Shown here: one piece after another, positions 61,168 to 64,000 of the stretch
How positions within the stretch are numbered: the stretch's first letter is position 1
Layout: each line of letters begins with the position of its first letter
Origin: Rotaria sordida
Lineage: Eukaryota; Rotifera; Eurotatoria; Philodinida; Philodinidae
DNA length: 64,000 nt
Assembly (NCBI GenBank): GCA_905250125.1
Contig: CAJNOL010000015.1
Span: 152,791-216,790 of the forward strand
Direction of reading: 5' to 3'
Notes under the pieces: model-generated
The model's database searches: none
What the model was told of the DNA's origin: nothing
What the model saw: the letters and a program-made list of their open reading frames with translations, nothing else
Made by a program: the position numbers and the translations under genes

Positions 61168-62695
61168 AAGCCATCGACACATTAGAAGACCCGGGGTCTT
61201 CTATTCTGTCTTATCGTTCATAAGTTAAAAGGGGAGTCTTCTATTATGTCCCTTAAAAAAGTCATATTTTTTGGCAATCCCGCCTACAAACCTTAGCATC
61301 ACTTGATTTTTGTCCAATATATCGTTGATAAACGAGTTTGCTTCACTTATTTCACATGTGTAGAATAAGAAAGAAACAGATATCATCCTGTGAAAAAAGG
61401 GAGACCATCGTTGGTAAGAAGTGCTCTTAGAACAATATACTCAATGTAGCCTAACATCTTGGCACGATATCCCATATCGTTCTTTTTTTCCCTAGGGTAA
61501 CATCTATCACTGGCAACATTTTACCTTCTCAATAACTAAATAAATGTAAAAAAAGAAAATTAATTTTTTTTATCGAACTCATTTTATTCAGTTGCTTATG
61601 TGGAGATATGATTAGTATAGATGCAATCTATTCATAGTGAATTCTGCTACTAGCAAAGTTATTAATCTTAAGTTAACTTCAATGAATACGATTGTCTTAT
61701 GAAGAAACCATCTATAGAAAATCAGCAGTTGAATACGCACACCGTTTTTCTTTTGCGTCTGTTTCAAAAAATGCCATTGTATCTTATTGAAAAAAGAAAT
61801 GCATTCTGAAACTCAAAAAAAGTACTCACATATCAAATCTCGACGTTTATACAGTCTACGCAAAAAATTCTGGTACATTCAAGAATGGCTCTTCGAAATT
61901 TCATCTTTCATTTGAAATAAACTTTATATATATTTTTTAAGCATAGTTACTGGTTAAACTTTCGTACTTTACTCTACAGACACAAAACTTCTAGTTTTAA
62001 TATTATATAAAACTGTAACCAGTAACTATACTTAAAATATATATAAAGTTTGTTTCAAATGAAATATAAAATTTTGCAGAACCATTCTTCAGTGTCCCAG
62101 AATTTTTTGTGTAGACTGTGCATGAAGTTATGTTTTCTTCAATTATGAAAGACTGTTTTGTGGTGAAAACGTTTCTGATTTTCTAGAAGAAAGTCAAAGA
62201 TGAAAAGACCTTTTAATTAATACAAAGTGGCACTTTACCTAATCTGTTACTATTGTACAAAGATCCTTTCACATGTTACATGCACGAACGAGCACTGCGT
62301 TCATTAGATCCTATGACTATAGAAGCGTGTTTTTTCGTGAATAGAGACTGAATAATGTATTCAAAGTAAGTTGTAAAGGAGTACTAAAATGACTCCATGG
62401 TGTATTTTTACAAAGAAACGCAATCTTTAATAGACAGTTGTTTCCTATTAGTTGCTTCTCAGGATTTTACTCATTCGAGCCTGACACTTGGTTATAAGAA
62501 AGGAAGCAAGATATTGTTCGTACTGAATTTCGATATCATTCTAGGCTTAAATACTAAACAAGTCAATAAACTACAGAAACTGTTTCAAAATATCGATTTT
62601 TTAAGAGGGGGGAGGGGGTCTTCTAATATGTCTTTTGCGTCATTTATTCAAGGAGGGTCTTCTATTATGGGGGTCTTCTAATGTGTCGATGGCTT
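61168..62695. mobile_element. 1.5-kb foldback element with perfect ends, flanked by TA
   Basis: The terminal 25 bp are perfect inverted repeats starting AAGCCATCGACACATTAGAA on the left. TA lies outside both ends (61166-61167, 62696-62697). The motif GTCTTCTATTATG/GTCTTCTAATATG occurs twice near the left end and three times near the right. Deeper arms pair up to the centre near 61980: TTTGAAATAAACTTTATATA with TATATAAAGTTTGTTTCAAA, and AGTCTACGCAAAAAATTCTG with CAGAATTTTTTGTGTAGACT. There is no transposase ORF. It has inserted into the decayed tandem array. Confidence 0.8.
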
Positions 62696-62992
62696 TAAGT
62701 ATAGTAGCATCTGTTCTGTGATGGTTGTTAGGGTGTATATGTTGGTATTCCGTAGATGACGTTCGGTATTTTGTGCTCGCGTCGCTATTGGTGGTAGAAT
62801 GAGAATAATTGGATTGGTTATCCGGGTAGCTTCAACGAGGTAGAGCGCAAAACGTATAATTCATAAATGACACTATATTTTGTCTATCGTACGTCAATGA
62901 ATGATGAAGAATTCCAACAGTAATTAGTATCTCGAATAAATGAACAAACAATACATGAAATTCTTAAATATCACAGTACATCTATAAAATCT

Positions 62993-63120
62993 TAGTTTAG
63001 AATACATTAGATAGAAAACTCCCTTGACTATTATAATCACGACCTAGATTTGCGCTAGATGCCTAACATTATAGGAAAGCAATAAATAAAATGTTATTGT
63101 TGAACTCTTTTACACTATCT
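62993..63120. repeat. One end of the 24671-25250 foldback family
   Basis: TTAGATAGAAAACTCCCTTG followed by ACTATTATAATCA and ACATTATAGGAAAG aligns with TTAGAGAGAAAACTCCATTG, ACTATTAAAATTA and GTATTATAGAAAAA at 25134-25210. Confidence 0.65.
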
Positions 63121-63175
63121 TATGCAACTAAAATTTGTGACAATGATAGTATTGTTTAATCTTGTTCTTCTCTTA

Positions 63176-63465
63176 GACCTTGTCTCCACTAGAAAATTTA
63201 ATACCGAATTAAGAAACTTGATTCGTAGAAAATTTAATTCGCATTTATTGCACTTTCAAAAGCGCATTAAATTTAATGCGCTTTCGAAAGCGAATTAAAG
63301 TTAATGCACCAATCAAAGTCTCATTAGGTTCATGTGTTCCAATTGAATTAATGAAAGCGACATTTCGTTCTAGATTCTGATTGATGCATTAATTTTCTAA
63401 GTGAAGACACGCATCATTTTAATACGAAGTTAATACTGTATTATTTTTCTAGTGGAGACAAGGCC
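63176..63465. mobile_element. PIF/Harbinger-like MITE flanked by TTA
   Basis: 290 bp. The left end is GACCTTGTCTCCACTAGAAA and the right end reverse-complemented is GGCCTTGTCTCCACTAGAAA, a 19/20 match. TTA lies directly outside both ends (63173-63175 and 63466-63468), the 3-bp target used by PIF/Harbinger elements. A small internal palindrome (AAGCGCATTAAATTTAATGC) is present. There is no ORF. Confidence 0.8.
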
Positions 63466-64000
63466 TTATCATATTTGATAATAAACGTATATTTTTTATT
63501 TTTATTTTTGAAATAAATGAATGATAATTCTTCGAATACAAAGCAAATTTGATAGATTTTTATACATATTTATGAATGGATACTGAGTACAATTAAAGTC
63601 GAAGAAGCATTTAAAATTTGACTACTATAGTTTGGAATATGAGATTCTTATTTAAGGGAATTTATCGAATAATATTGAGCCATTGTCCCTTGCCTATCTT
63701 GAACTTCAACTTCTGGATTTCAGGACACGTAATCAATGTCAATCGAACATTTACTAATCGAACAACGGCAAAAAATGAAACGAATCGAAGAAAATAGCAA
63801 CTGTTAAATTATATGAAAATCAATTCAATCACATACGACATCTTTCGACAGTCTTCTCACATCATCAGTCAACATGGATGAAATATGGACTATGGAATCG
63901 AGTTTAGTTTACTTCTGATGACCGTATAGCAGCGTCACTATCAATTATTTTATTTATTTTTTTGAAATTATGACAAACGTTTACAAGATTGAAAATCTTG

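Larger units (their letters stand above)
59314..64000. other. Right-end interval without a working gene
   Basis: It holds a CACT-ended element (59629-59890), a decayed tandem array (60038-61165, continuing after 62698), a 1.5-kb foldback element (61168-62695), an element fragment (62993-63120) and a Harbinger-like MITE (63176-63465). From 63470 to 64000 I see only AT-rich unique DNA. Confidence 0.6.

Noticed and set aside
1-64000. tRNA, rRNA, spliced-leader RNA genes or CRISPR-like arrays
   Set aside because: Looked for tRNA B-box-like words, the remembered bdelloid leader sequence and regular spacer arrays; none was seen. A covariance-model scan could still find a tRNA.

Overview
The window is AT-rich, intron-rich animal DNA. 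Every protein gene recognised here has orthologues across Metazoa. A bdelloid rotifer (Rotaria/Adineta type) is the best guess; this is an inference, not proof. The reasons are very A/T-ended codons, many short introns starting GTAAG and ending TTTAG/TTTCAG, a decayed FG-GAP/VCBS-repeat gene of a kind I associate with rotifer genomes, and closely spaced same-strand genes whose ATG lies just after a splice acceptor, as expected where spliced-leader trans-splicing (documented in bdelloids) occurs. No retrovirus-like, LTR or capsid-bearing element was recognised.

Layout: 1-1253 is the 3' part of a single-pass membrane protein gene (+). 3092-5237 (-) is a ceramide-1-phosphate transfer protein. 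8187-9668 (+) is an unknown Ser-rich protein. 9997-12327 (-) is DNAJC1 and 12631-17554 (-) is RIC8, a tight same-strand pair. 17959-23727 (+) is FSIP1, divergent from RIC8. 23728-34153 is a 10-kb stretch without a working gene; it holds three foldback elements and a dead VCBS-repeat gene. 34154-39237 (+) is an ARHGAP6-type RhoGAP. 40393-59313 (-) is a four-gene array transcribed in the order PPP1R8 (NIPP1), CEP85/CEP85L-like, TBCK, MCEE, with gaps of only 114, 121 and 493 bp. 59314-64000 has no working gene; it carries a decayed tandem array and three foldback or MITE-like elements plus one fragment.

The most striking feature is the density of long inverted-repeat (foldback) DNA. At least a dozen unrelated families of about 0.26-1.7 kb sit in introns and intergenic DNA, and none shows a recognisable transposase. 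One has an 8-bp target duplication (hAT-like), one is flanked by TTA (PIF/Harbinger-like), two by TA, and one by TTT with CACT ends. Several are in introns, so they would be transcribed as long hairpins within host pre-mRNAs. The only recognisable transposase remains are Tc1/mariner, in a CEP85-like intron.

Exon boundaries were worked out by hand from reading frame, GT/AG sites and remembered human protein sequences, and every gene model closes in frame. No alignment or transcript evidence was available.
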